A DNA stretch of 15,353 bases from Candidatus Thorarchaeota archaeon (GCA_011365025.1 RDOF01000056.1:1-15353); one strand, 5' to 3'; positions 6,674-13,691 are shown, counted from the stretch's first letter. The notes: generated from the letters alone by a model not told the origin. Program-made: numbers and translations.

Positions 6674-7438
6674 TCACCTCTTCCTCCTGAAAGCCATGCG
6701 TTTGTATGGAAAGCCCCATCGCTCCTCGTACATCAGCCCTTCAAGCGGAGGCCTGCTGGGCCCTAGCGCACGCGGTGACACTCTCTTCCCAATGCAGAAT
6801 GCCGTTAGCGGCGTCCATGTAGGTGGTATTCCTAGTCTATCCCGGATGAGCATAGCATGACGGGGATCAGAACAGACCAAAGCCTCGTATCCGCAGCCAT
6901 ACCCAAGCTCGGTTGCAGTCAACCACATGTTTTGAATTGCCATACCTGCAACGACTGAACCGAAGAGATCTCTCGGATACAAGTAGCCGGCGTCGTGCCA
7001 TACTTCGCTTGCACAAACAATTATCACTGCGTCACTCTTCTCAGGATATCGGAAAAGCTCTCCATCCCGAAGTCTTGCATAGACTGCTGCCCGATATGGA
7101 TCATTGATGAACCAGTTGCGTCCACTAGTAAGCTCAAACGGCGCTCCTCCAAAGGCTGTTTGCGCCATCTCCTGTGCGATGTCCGCCAGGAACTCCTTCA
7201 TTTCTTGATCATCTCGTATCACTACAAACCGAATCATCAACATGTTCTCAGGGCTTGGTGCATGCCTTGCAGCCTCAAGAATCAACTCTATATGCTCGTC
7301 GGGTATTTTCTCGCCAGTGAACTCGCGTATTGAACGCCTCTCTCGGATGAGTTGCAATGACTGCAGCTCCTGTGCAGTCTTAGCATCACCCTTGGCTTCA
7401 CCAGCGGCATCCGACTTACCTTCAGCGTCTGTTGCCAT
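6674..7438 (-). CDS. Nitroreductase-family FMN-dependent oxidoreductase, 254 aa
   Basis: FMN-binding NAD(P)H oxidoreductase of the nitroreductase fold. IRERRSIREF (31-40) gives the conserved Arg/Ser FMN-contact segment, HAPSPEN (59-65) the second FMN motif, and AGMAIQNMWLTATELGYGCG the dimer helix followed by the Gly-rich FMN loop. Residues 1-22 are a low-complexity Ala/Gly/Asp/Lys tail before the fold. The C-terminus ends in a basic tail (KRMAFRRKR), not typical of the core family. The ATG at 7438 has GAGG 7 nt upstream. It is the first gene of the operon with the 175-aa protein, SCP2 protein and 3-hydroxyacyl-CoA dehydrogenase. The true substrate is unknown; the context suggests an enoyl-type or electron-transfer reaction in acyl-CoA metabolism rather than detoxification, but this is inference. 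Confidence 0.88.
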   Translation of the reverse strand: MATDAEGKSDAAGEAKGDAKTAQELQSLQLIRERRSIREFTGEKIPDEHIELILEAARHAPSPENMLMIRFVVIRDDQEMKEFLADIAQEMAQTAFGGAPFELTSGRNWFINDPYRAAVYARLRDGELFRYPEKSDAVIIVCASEVWHDAGYLYPRDLFGSVVAGMAIQNMWLTATELGYGCGYEALVCSDPRHAMLIRDRLGIPPTWTPLTAFCIGKRVSPRALGPSRPPLEGLMYEERWGFPYKRMAFRRKR

Positions 7439-7489
7439 TGATATTCCTCAATGATAGTATTGAATGAGTTCTCGATGGAAAGGGCCGAC

Positions 7490-7497
7490 ATAAAACT
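7490..7497 (-). promoter_or_regulatory. Possible TATA box for the nitroreductase-HBDH operon
   Basis: AGTTTTAT on the minus strand lies about 52-59 nt upstream of the ATG at 7438, the same placement as the other candidate TATA elements in the window. None of the three internal gene boundaries has room for a promoter. Confidence 0.4.
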
Positions 7498-7728
7498 ATT
7501 CTCTTTCCTTGAGAAATCGTCTTAGCCGCGGAAAAACTTGCACTATAGTACGCTCGCGAATGAATTAACTCTGCGACATATAGCACAGTATCATGTCTAG
7601 GCAATATTCTGGATAGGGACTAGATATTGGCATGAATACACAAGGTGACTTATGGGACACTGGCACAGATAGCTTGGGCACATGGAAGCACTCCCGGCGA
7701 CCATTGTGTTCGCTCTTTTTTGAAGAGA
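7498..7728. other. Intergenic stretch with no supported gene
   Basis: The full gap from 7439 to 7777 is about 340 nt. Apart from the TATA candidate (7490-7497) and the stem-loop (7729-7742), I see no gene with a ribosome site, no RNA gene and no repeat array. Short frames on both strands lack recognisable protein features. An isolated 8-bp palindrome, ACTATAGT (7542-7549), is present without a partner copy nearby. Confidence 0.5.
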
Positions 7729-7742
7729 GAGCGGCAGCGCTC
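7729..7742 (-). terminator. Possible terminator of the ACD-DRTGG operon
   Basis: GAGCG (7729-7733) and CGCTC (7738-7742) form a 5-bp stem with a 4-nt loop, followed on the minus strand by TCTCTTCAAAAAAG. It lies 35 nt past the stop codon. The T-tract is short, so this is weaker than the hairpins to the left. Confidence 0.35.
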
Positions 7743-7777
7743 CTCTTCACAATCCTATTTTCCTCGAAGAAGTTCTA

Positions 7778-8839
7778 CTATAGGAGGCAGTCGATGTGGA
7801 GAGCATCTCCAATGATTCGTTCTATGGCTGCTATCTTCTCTTTGTTCTCTGCATCAATTGTGCCGACCAGTCCATCAACAAGTCGACTCGTTGTGTAAGT
7901 ATCGTGAGCTGTCATCATGATTGGCACACCCTGTTCCTTTGCCCTGGAAAGCGTTCTAATGTCGGGGCCAAGTCCGCCTGTCAGAATCAGCAGATTTGTA
8001 TCGGTTTCAAGAGCAGCCAGACAAATATCAGACCGGTCTCCACTTGTTATCACTGCTTTGTCAACTGACCGCCTAAACCATTTTAGGGCATTTTCTGGGG
8101 CCATGCTACCCACCAAGAAGCTATCTATGAGGTCGTCGATCTTCTCTTGACCCAAAATCATCTCGCCCCCAAGTACTCGAAGTATATCTCGAATGGTGGG
8201 ACTGAAAAGCTCTCGATTTGTGTAAATTGCTCCGCAAAAGCCAAGATCATTATCCCGTAGAAAGGGCTCAACTTTTTCGACAATTGTGCTCTTCAACATT
8301 GGCGGGACCATGTTTAGGATTATTGCAATTCTCTCGACGCCATGTGCGTTGAAAAAGTCACGTTGAAGTAGGATATCATCAATGGAGGTAATATCCGGAA
8401 AATTAACAAGGCAAATAACTTGTGCGTCCAGATCCTTTGCGAGTTGGGCTGTAGACAGACCTACATGTAGCATATGCCAGGGAGCTTTGGTGCCCTCAAT
8501 TATTACATAGTCCATGTCCTGTGAAACCTTCGAGTAACAGCTCGCAATCTCATCAAACAGCGCATCATGACCAACTTTCAGGAACTCATCGATCCCAGAT
8601 AGCGTCCGAACAATGGGACAGATACATTTGACATCAGCATCCATTCCAAGTACTTCTTTCATTACAACCGCATCTTCATCAAGATGCTGAGTACTCGTAC
8701 TGATTTCGAAGCTTTTCTCGCCAACTGGCTTGAAATAACTGACACTCTTACCGTCGGCTCGAAGCCGCGACGCTATTCCAAGTGCGACCAAGGTCTTCCC
8801 CGACAACGTTTCACCGCTTATTACAATGTTCTTTGGCAT
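7778..8839 (-). CDS. BioD-like P-loop plus DRTGG-domain protein (Pta N-terminal-like), 353 aa
   Basis: Two-part protein matching the N-terminal regulatory half of long phosphotransacetylases without the catalytic half. Residues 1-215 are a BioD-like P-loop ATPase: Walker A GETLSGKT (9-16), YVIIEGTKAPW (111-121) and a core strand IAIILNMVPP (171-180). Residues about 215-325 are a DRTGG domain, here with SGDRSD at 266-271 and ILTGGLGPD at 285-293. Usual substrates of BioD relatives are not implied; in archaea such proteins are often annotated as phosphotransacetylase-family. The ATG at 8839 directly follows the TGA of the acyl-CoA synthetase, whose last codons contain the Shine-Dalgarno GGAGGTGA, so translation is coupled. 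I infer an energy- or nucleotide-sensing regulatory role for the synthetase. Confidence 0.85.
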   Translation of the reverse strand: MPKNIVISGETLSGKTLVALGIASRLRADGKSVSYFKPVGEKSFEISTSTQHLDEDAVVMKEVLGMDADVKCICPIVRTLSGIDEFLKVGHDALFDEIASCYSKVSQDMDYVIIEGTKAPWHMLHVGLSTAQLAKDLDAQVICLVNFPDITSIDDILLQRDFFNAHGVERIAIILNMVPPMLKSTIVEKVEPFLRDNDLGFCGAIYTNRELFSPTIRDILRVLGGEMILGQEKIDDLIDSFLVGSMAPENALKWFRRSVDKAVITSGDRSDICLAALETDTNLLILTGGLGPDIRTLSRAKEQGVPIMMTAHDTYTTSRLVDGLVGTIDAENKEKIAAIERIIGDALHIDCLL

Positions 8840-10957
8840 TCATTCACCTCCGATGGTAATCTTTACATCAACTGCACAAACACCCTTTCCCTTTTCATAC
8901 CCAAATGCAGGATTTATGTCAAGCTCTACAATATCCGTGAATTCTGTCACTAACTGACTAATCCTCAAAATAGTATCCTCAAGAGCTTTGATATCACTCG
9001 GGGGCTCACCCCTCACACCCTGTAGGAGTGTACCCATCTTTGTTTCCATAATCAGTTCGTTTGCATCACTGCGCGTCATGGGAGCAAGTCTGAAGGAAAT
9101 GTCTTTGAGGAAATTGACATAGACGCCGCCAGCCCCAAACAAAATCAGAGGGCCGAACTGAACATCTCGGGAACACCCAATGATCAGTTCTTTCCCTTTC
9201 TGTGCCATCTCTTGAACATCAACACCGTAGACAATTGCTTTCGGCATATGTCTTCTTGCGTTGTCTAGAATCTCAAGGAATGCGAATTCAACTTCCTCAG
9301 GGGATTCTAGGCCAACCCTTATTCCCCCTATGTCGCTTTTGTGAATGATGTCGGGACTGGAGATTTTCAAGACTACAGGATACCCAAGCTGCTCTGCAAT
9401 GTTCTTTGCCTCTTCGGAGCTTGTTGCCAGCCGAATGCGCGCCACAGGAATGCCATAAGCCTCAGCAATTTCATGTGCCTCGCTTCCAAGCAGAACGCGC
9501 CTCCCATCTTTTCGAACAGACTCGATGATCTCAGTAACGCGTTTGGTGTTGGCCTTAAATTTCGGGATTGCCTCATCTCTCAAAGAGTCCCTTCGTACGG
9601 TGTAATTGTAGAGCTCTGCAAGTGCGTTCACTGCGCGCTCTGGAAAATCGAAGACAGGTATACCGCCTGATGTCAATACAATTTGCGGATACACCATTGA
9701 GTTGCCACCCATAAAGACTGCCAGCAGTGGCTTGTTCGGATACTTCTGATGGGACTCAACTAATACCTGGGCGGTCTGGGCCACTTTAGTCATAGCCTGC
9801 GGGGTAAGCAGAATAATAACCGAATCCACATTCTCATCACGAAGAGCGGCTTCGGCACATAGCGCATAGTCTTCAGGCTGTGCGGTACCAAGAGCATCAA
9901 TGGGATTGTACACCGCTGCAGCAGAAGGAAGACCATTCTTTAGAACTTCAATCGTTTCGGGGGAGAGCTGTGCAACTTCCAAGCCGGCGCTTTCACATGC
10001 GTCTGTGGTCATAATTCCGGGTCCACCAGCATTGGTGACTATTGCCACACGATTGCCTGATGGCAACTGCATATTGTCATAGACATTAGCCACGTCGAAG
10101 AGCTCGGCCATGTTGCTCGCGCGAATCACCCCTGACTGCCTGAATGCAACATCGTATGCTGTGTCACTCCCTGCCAAGGACCCCGTGTGAGAAGAGGCAG
10201 CTCTAGCACCCGCTGCACTTACGCCAGATTTGACCACGAAAATTGGCTTGTGTGGAACAACCTTCCTGCAGGCATCCATAAACTTCCTTCCATTTCCAAC
10301 GGACTCAATATACAGAAGAACGAAGGTGGAATCGGGGTCTCGGCCAAAGGCTTCAATGAAGTCGGATTCATCAAGATGTGCCTTGTTTCCTAGGCTCACA
10401 AACTTTGAGAAACCGATTTTCTCCATAAGGCTCCAGTCCAAGATCCCTGTCATTAGAGCCCCGGATTGGGAGGCAAAGGCGATGGATCCTTTCACAGGCG
10501 TGCCGGCTGAAAAAGATGCATTGTATGGAGCACTGGTGTTGATAATCCCCAGGCAGTTCGGACCCTGAATGACCATATTGTACTTTTCCGCGAGTTCAAC
10601 TAGTCTGTTTTCCGCTTCCTGCCCTTCGTGGCCAATCTCCTTGAAGCCAGCGGATATTATGACCAGGGCTTTCACTTCCTTTTCGCCACATTCCTCCGCA
10701 ACTGACTGTACATGCTTAGCAGGAATTACAATTACTGCCACATCAATATCGCCAGGGACGGCAGAGATTGATTTGAACACCCTGAGACCAAGAATCTCAT
10801 CCTCCTTTGGATTGATAGGATAAATCCGACCCTGATATCCACTCTCAATGAGATTGCGAAGAACATCATTGCCAAGCTTTCCTCTAGTTGCGGAGGCACC
10901 TACTACTGCAATAGAACGGGGATTGAACAACGAATCGATACCTTTCTGTCTGTCCAA
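8840..10957 (-). CDS. Acetate/acyl-CoA ligase (ADP-forming), alpha-beta fused, 705 aa
   Basis: Converts acyl-CoA + ADP + Pi to free acid + ATP + CoA (or reverse), the archaeal route of substrate-level phosphorylation from acetyl-CoA. Domains in order: CoA-binding Rossmann (about 8-135, NPRSIAVVGAS), two succinyl-CoA-ligase-type domains (about 150-450), and ATP-grasp (about 485-705). The phosphorylated histidine is H257 in ARAASSHTGSLAG, and the second histidine is H539 in IIHKSDIGGI, so both phosphate-relay residues are present. The alpha and beta parts are one chain, unlike the two-subunit enzymes of Pyrococcus. The start is a TTG at 10957; only a weak GGTGG lies upstream, but no other in-frame start fits. 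It is the first gene of a two-gene operon with the DRTGG protein. Substrate may be acetyl- or longer acyl-CoA. Confidence 0.95.
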   Translation of the reverse strand: MDRQKGIDSLFNPRSIAVVGASATRGKLGNDVLRNLIESGYQGRIYPINPKEDEILGLRVFKSISAVPGDIDVAVIVIPAKHVQSVAEECGEKEVKALVIISAGFKEIGHEGQEAENRLVELAEKYNMVIQGPNCLGIINTSAPYNASFSAGTPVKGSIAFASQSGALMTGILDWSLMEKIGFSKFVSLGNKAHLDESDFIEAFGRDPDSTFVLLYIESVGNGRKFMDACRKVVPHKPIFVVKSGVSAAGARAASSHTGSLAGSDTAYDVAFRQSGVIRASNMAELFDVANVYDNMQLPSGNRVAIVTNAGGPGIMTTDACESAGLEVAQLSPETIEVLKNGLPSAAAVYNPIDALGTAQPEDYALCAEAALRDENVDSVIILLTPQAMTKVAQTAQVLVESHQKYPNKPLLAVFMGGNSMVYPQIVLTSGGIPVFDFPERAVNALAELYNYTVRRDSLRDEAIPKFKANTKRVTEIIESVRKDGRRVLLGSEAHEIAEAYGIPVARIRLATSSEEAKNIAEQLGYPVVLKISSPDIIHKSDIGGIRVGLESPEEVEFAFLEILDNARRHMPKAIVYGVDVQEMAQKGKELIIGCSRDVQFGPLILFGAGGVYVNFLKDISFRLAPMTRSDANELIMETKMGTLLQGVRGEPPSDIKALEDTILRISQLVTEFTDIVELDINPAFGYEKGKGVCAVDVKITIGGE

Positions 10958-11007
10958 AATTCTGCACGTCCACCAGTGGGTCTTCAGTTTCGCGGGGGAT
11001 ATAGGTC

Positions 11008-11017
11008 AGTTATAACT
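11008..11017 (-). promoter_or_regulatory. Palindromic TATA-like element upstream of the acyl-CoA ligase
   Basis: AGTTATAACT is a perfect 10-bp palindrome whose TTATAA core lies 53-58 nt upstream of the TTG at 10957, as expected for an archaeal TATA box with a leader of about 28 nt. A weaker alternative, CTATAT, is at 10998-11003 on the plus strand. Confidence 0.45.
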
Positions 11018-11103
11018 TCTATCGTGATGGCCAATAAACATCGCCATAAAGACTAGAAGTCAGATGACGGGGTAAAACCTGCTTTTTTTGCAAGTTCAAT
11101 TCC

Positions 11104-11125
11104 AATACTGAGTAAGTATTACTCA
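11104..11125 (+). promoter_or_regulatory. Overlapping dyad upstream of the ribbon-helix-helix pair (candidate operator)
   Basis: TGAGTAA-GTA-TTACTCA (11109-11125) is a perfect 7-bp inverted repeat with a 3-nt centre. It overlaps AATACT-GAGTA-AGTATT (11104-11120), a second perfect 6-bp inverted repeat. The AGTATTAC within it is about 50 nt upstream of the first RHH start and could be the TATA box. An autoregulatory operator is inferred. Confidence 0.4.
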
Positions 11126-11171
11126 CAGCCATATTCTAGTATGACAGAGAGTAGACACAGGTGATATCCTG

Positions 11172-11312
11172 ATGAAGCTTGTCACGTTGCACATTCCATC
11201 TACCTATGTGGAGGGTCTTGAGAAACTCGTTGAAGAAAGACTCTATCCCAATAGGTCGGAAGCTATCAGAATTGCGATTCGCGACCTTCTGAAGCGTGAA
11301 TTGTGGAGCTAG
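11172..11312 (+). CDS. Ribbon-helix-helix (CopG/Arc-type) DNA-binding protein 1, 46 aa
   Basis: Minimal RHH transcription-factor fold. Residues 2-8 (KLVTLHI) form the DNA-contacting beta-strand of the dimer, 11-22 (TYVEGLEKLVEE) helix A, and 29-44 helix B, opened by the typical NRSEAIRIAIRDLL pattern. There is no extra domain, so it can act only as a repressor or architectural regulator or as the DNA-binding half of an antitoxin; no toxin gene is adjacent. ATG at 11172 with AGGTGA 8 nt upstream. It is followed 12 nt later by a paralogue, 38 of 46 residues identical. Divergent from the acyl-CoA ligase across a 214-nt region holding dyad elements, which makes that promoter and its own the likely targets. 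Confidence 0.88.
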   Translation: MKLVTLHIPSTYVEGLEKLVEERLYPNRSEAIRIAIRDLLKRELWS

Positions 11313-11324
11313 GAGGAAAGAAAA

Positions 11325-11465
11325 ATGAAATTGATTACGCTACATGTGCCTGAGCAGTACATAGAAGGACTCGAGAAGCTAGTGGAGAGCAACCTCTACC
11401 CAAATCGATCTGAAGCAATTAGAATAGCCATAAGAGACCTGCTGAAACGTGAACTATGGGGATAG
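11325..11465 (+). CDS. Ribbon-helix-helix (CopG/Arc-type) DNA-binding protein 2, 46 aa
   Basis: Paralogue of the preceding gene with the same length and end (KRELW plus one residue). It differs at eight positions: V4I, I8V, S10E, T11Q, V13I, E22S, R23N and S46G; the strand and helix B are essentially unchanged, so it should read the same or a similar DNA site and could form heterodimers. At the DNA level the copies differ at many synonymous positions, so the duplication is old and the protein is under purifying selection. Start ATG 11325 has GGAGG (overlapping the upstream stop TAG) 8 nt away, so the two genes form one operon. Confidence 0.88.
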   Translation: MKLITLHVPEQYIEGLEKLVESNLYPNRSEAIRIAIRDLLKRELWG

Positions 11466-11490
11466 GAATAGAGTACATCCCAAAGGAAGG

Positions 11491-11534
11491 TCTCGGCCGG
11501 TGTAGACGAGATTTATTGAAAAGTGATTTTCAGT
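11491..11534 (+). terminator. Possible terminator after the RHH pair
   Basis: TCTCG (11491-11495) and CGAGA (11507-11511) form a 5-bp stem followed by TTTATT. A second small hairpin, ATTGAAAA-GTGA-TTTTCAGT (11515-11534, one G-T pair), follows directly. Located 25 nt after the RHH2 stop. Pairing is visible; function is inferred. Confidence 0.35.
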
Positions 11535-11593
11535 CATCGCCCAAATAATCCGAGTTGCCTGAATCAGCTTTCGTATAAACAAACCTTAATATG

Positions 11594-11620
11594 GCCTGAT
11601 AGGAACTAGTATTATTAGGC
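11594..11620 (+). promoter_or_regulatory. Promoter region of the seven-cysteine gene A with an imperfect dyad
   Basis: GCCTGATA (11594-11601) and TATTAGGC (11613-11620) are an inverted repeat with one G-T position and an 11-nt spacer. They flank and overlap TAGTATTATT, a TATA-like element about 64 nt upstream of the chosen ATG. A second TATA-like GTATAAAC lies at 11573-11580. Which one is used cannot be told. Confidence 0.35.
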
Positions 11621-11675
11621 AGACTCGGGGTGTGCAACAAGGAGTGTGCCTCCAATAGGACAAGGGGCTTCGCGG

Positions 11676-12647
11676 ATGAAACTTGACATGCCAGACACGA
11701 GGAGTTCCCTAAGTGATAACTCCAGACTCGTGCGAGGCTGTCCATGCTACAAGGAATTTGGCCTTGAGAAGATTTGTCTGAATAATGACGATATTCTACC
11801 AATCAATTCCATAGCAGTTGACCCCGGCTTCTTCGGAGAAACCAAGTCCATTGTCGATCTATTGTCATACAAGAGCGACAACCCGTCAATGTGTTACTTG
11901 CTGATTTACTTGGATGAGGAATCGGGCAACACCTTTTGCGTGAGTCAAGGACGGGAGTTGCAGATAAACAGCAAACCTGTCTCCGCAAAGGAAATTGAAG
12001 CTGCCCTTCAGTTTGTGTTGGCAAGTGACAAGGCAAGTGATGGAATAGTATGTTCCTCATGCCTCTACAAGTACCTAATGACACTTGGAGAAACCTTCGA
12101 AGACCTTCTCAGTGAAGGAGAAAGGACTGAGCTAATTTCTGGATACGTGAAGGACTTAACGACAGAGATGGCCATCTACCTAAGTGGCGCGCCCGCAATT
12201 GGCTCAGATGCAGAAAACCTGGAGATGATTAATGCTCGAATAAGCAATCTTGTCAAACTGCGAGGGGAATGTGCCCGACTAATTCAGTCGCTCAAAGATA
12301 CTGATGCGGAGATTGAGTTTTTGAAATTGGTTGAGGCATATCGAACCCTCTTTCGGCTGGAGGCAGTTTTTCTGTTTCAGGTAGTGACTCTAAGAGAATC
12401 AGCCGACCAGAATATATCATTGGACCTAATTCGTTTCATGGTGGACATGGCAGAACGCGTGTTACACACAATAGACGGAATTCGCGAGAGTACAATTGCA
12501 CTACATGAAAGGGAACATGTACCACAGCCCCTCGAGGACTTCCTAGCTAGACACTCCGAAATTAGGAGGTCGACCGAAACAAGATTCACGGACCTGATAC
12601 GGATTTTAGGGCAAATTGAAACAAGAACCTCGCAAAAAGGGCTATAA
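11676..12647 (+). CDS. Seven-cysteine protein A, 323 aa, family unknown
   Basis: I recognise no known family. The N-terminal half (about 17-140) holds seven cysteines: C22 and C24 in RGCPCYK, C34, C73, C88 in CVSQG, and C126/C129 in CSSCLYK. This suggests a structural zinc or iron-sulfur site, possibly two. The C-terminal half (about 145-320) is helical and amphipathic without further motif; it has no membrane segment and no signal peptide. The frame is open from a GTG at 11646, but AAGGAG there is only 1 nt from it, whereas the ATG at 11676 has AAGGGG 8 nt upstream. The next gene encodes an end-to-end paralogue with all seven cysteines at the same spacing. Position after two RHH regulators may be functional or chance. 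Function unknown; metal binding is inference. Confidence 0.85.
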   Translation: MKLDMPDTRSSLSDNSRLVRGCPCYKEFGLEKICLNNDDILPINSIAVDPGFFGETKSIVDLLSYKSDNPSMCYLLIYLDEESGNTFCVSQGRELQINSKPVSAKEIEAALQFVLASDKASDGIVCSSCLYKYLMTLGETFEDLLSEGERTELISGYVKDLTTEMAIYLSGAPAIGSDAENLEMINARISNLVKLRGECARLIQSLKDTDAEIEFLKLVEAYRTLFRLEAVFLFQVVTLRESADQNISLDLIRFMVDMAERVLHTIDGIRESTIALHEREHVPQPLEDFLARHSEIRRSTETRFTDLIRILGQIETRTSQKGL

Positions 12648-12711
12648 CAGCAACAAGCCAACGCTCTTATAGTATGGAGGCAAAAACTAAATCGTAACGG
12701 AGCAATACCCA

Positions 12712-13680
12712 TTGGTACTAGGACAGGAAGAACAACCGGTGCAAGGCGCGATTAGAATCATTAGAGGATGCCCCTGCTACAAGGTCTTTGGTGACGAGAA
12801 GCTGTGCGTCAACGATGACAGGGTCCTGGAGATTGATGCGATTGAGCTTGATCCGGCGCTCTTTGCCTTTCACAAAAGCAAAGAAAGTATGAAAGAAGAG
12901 AAAGCCGCAGAGGACAACGTTTGCTATACTTCACTTTACATCAACTATCCAGACAATAGGGTATACTGCATTTCACAGGGGTGGAAGATTAGAATACATA
13001 ATAGGGACGTCCTTGGAGATGACCTTGAAGACGCTCTTCAATTTCTTTCAACAAAGGACCTGACAACCAGTGCCGAGATTTGCTCCGAATGCCTCTATAA
13101 ATTCCTTCTGACATTATCAGACCAGTTTGCCGATACCATGACAAGAAAGGAGAAGACCGACGAAGTAAAGCGCTATGTCGACAAATTCTCCCTAATGATT
13201 GCTGTAAAGCATAGTCAAATGGATTCGATGATGAAACCAATTGGAACTGAAGAGGATATTGATGAGGGAGTAGACCACTTCCAATTTCTCAGAGAATACC
13301 TAGTTCAACTAATTGAGCAGCAAGAAACATGGGGAAGCTTAGCGAGGGAGTTCTCTGCAAAAGACGAACAGTGGCTTCGTGAGATTGTCGAAAAGCGGGT
13401 GCTACTAGCAAGGCTAGAATATCAATTCTACAGCCAAACATTGCAGCTTCGCGATATCAACGACTTCAACCTTCTTATTAAGAATCTACAATACATACTG
13501 AAGACTTCAAATGAGATTCTTGATATCAACGAAGTTATTCATGAGCGTATTCGTTCTGACAGGTTCAAGGAAGAGGCAAAGAAGGACGAACGTCTGAAGA
13601 TGCTGGAGTCATACGGCGAGAAAGCCCGAACTGTGGAACATAACTTCGGGAATATCCTTCAAATTCTGAGCAGGCTGTAG
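12712..13680 (+). CDS. Seven-cysteine protein B, 322 aa, paralogue of A
   Basis: Same unrecognised family as the preceding gene. Cysteines C20, C22 (RGCPCYK), C32, C71, C86 (CISQG), C124 and C127 (CSECLYK) match A one for one. Other shared positions are FG-x-EK, N-x-D, DP-x2-F, ALQF and YK[YF]L-x-TL. The C-terminal half is helical and charged, with LARLEYQFYSQTLQLRD aligning to LFRLEAVFLFQVVTLRE of A, and a coiled-coil-like tail (RFKEEAKKDERLKMLES). Start is TTG 12712 with GGAG 9 nt upstream; a GTG nine codons in is the alternative. It begins 64 nt after A, with CTTATAGT in the gap that might be a second promoter. It ends 11 nt from the convergent epimerase stop. Function unknown. Confidence 0.85.
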   Translation: MVLGQEEQPVQGAIRIIRGCPCYKVFGDEKLCVNDDRVLEIDAIELDPALFAFHKSKESMKEEKAAEDNVCYTSLYINYPDNRVYCISQGWKIRIHNRDVLGDDLEDALQFLSTKDLTTSAEICSECLYKFLLTLSDQFADTMTRKEKTDEVKRYVDKFSLMIAVKHSQMDSMMKPIGTEEDIDEGVDHFQFLREYLVQLIEQQETWGSLAREFSAKDEQWLREIVEKRVLLARLEYQFYSQTLQLRDINDFNLLIKNLQYILKTSNEILDINEVIHERIRSDRFKEEAKKDERLKMLESYGEKARTVEHNFGNILQILSRL

Positions 13681-13691
13681 GAACAAGTCTT

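Noticed and set aside
7632..7898. Plus-strand 88-aa open frame partly in the 7439-7777 gap
   Set aside because: It runs antisense into the DRTGG gene and across the candidate terminator, with no Shine-Dalgarno and no recognisable domain.
11081..11090. Run of T residues in the divergent region taken as a terminator
   Set aside because: It lies between two divergent promoters with no transcript arriving from either side, so an A/T-rich spacer is the simpler reading.
11172..11465. Toxin-antitoxin module based on the RHH proteins
   Set aside because: RHH proteins can be antitoxins, but no RelE/ParE, PIN or other toxin-like gene is adjacent; the next genes are long cysteine-rich proteins with their own promoter region.
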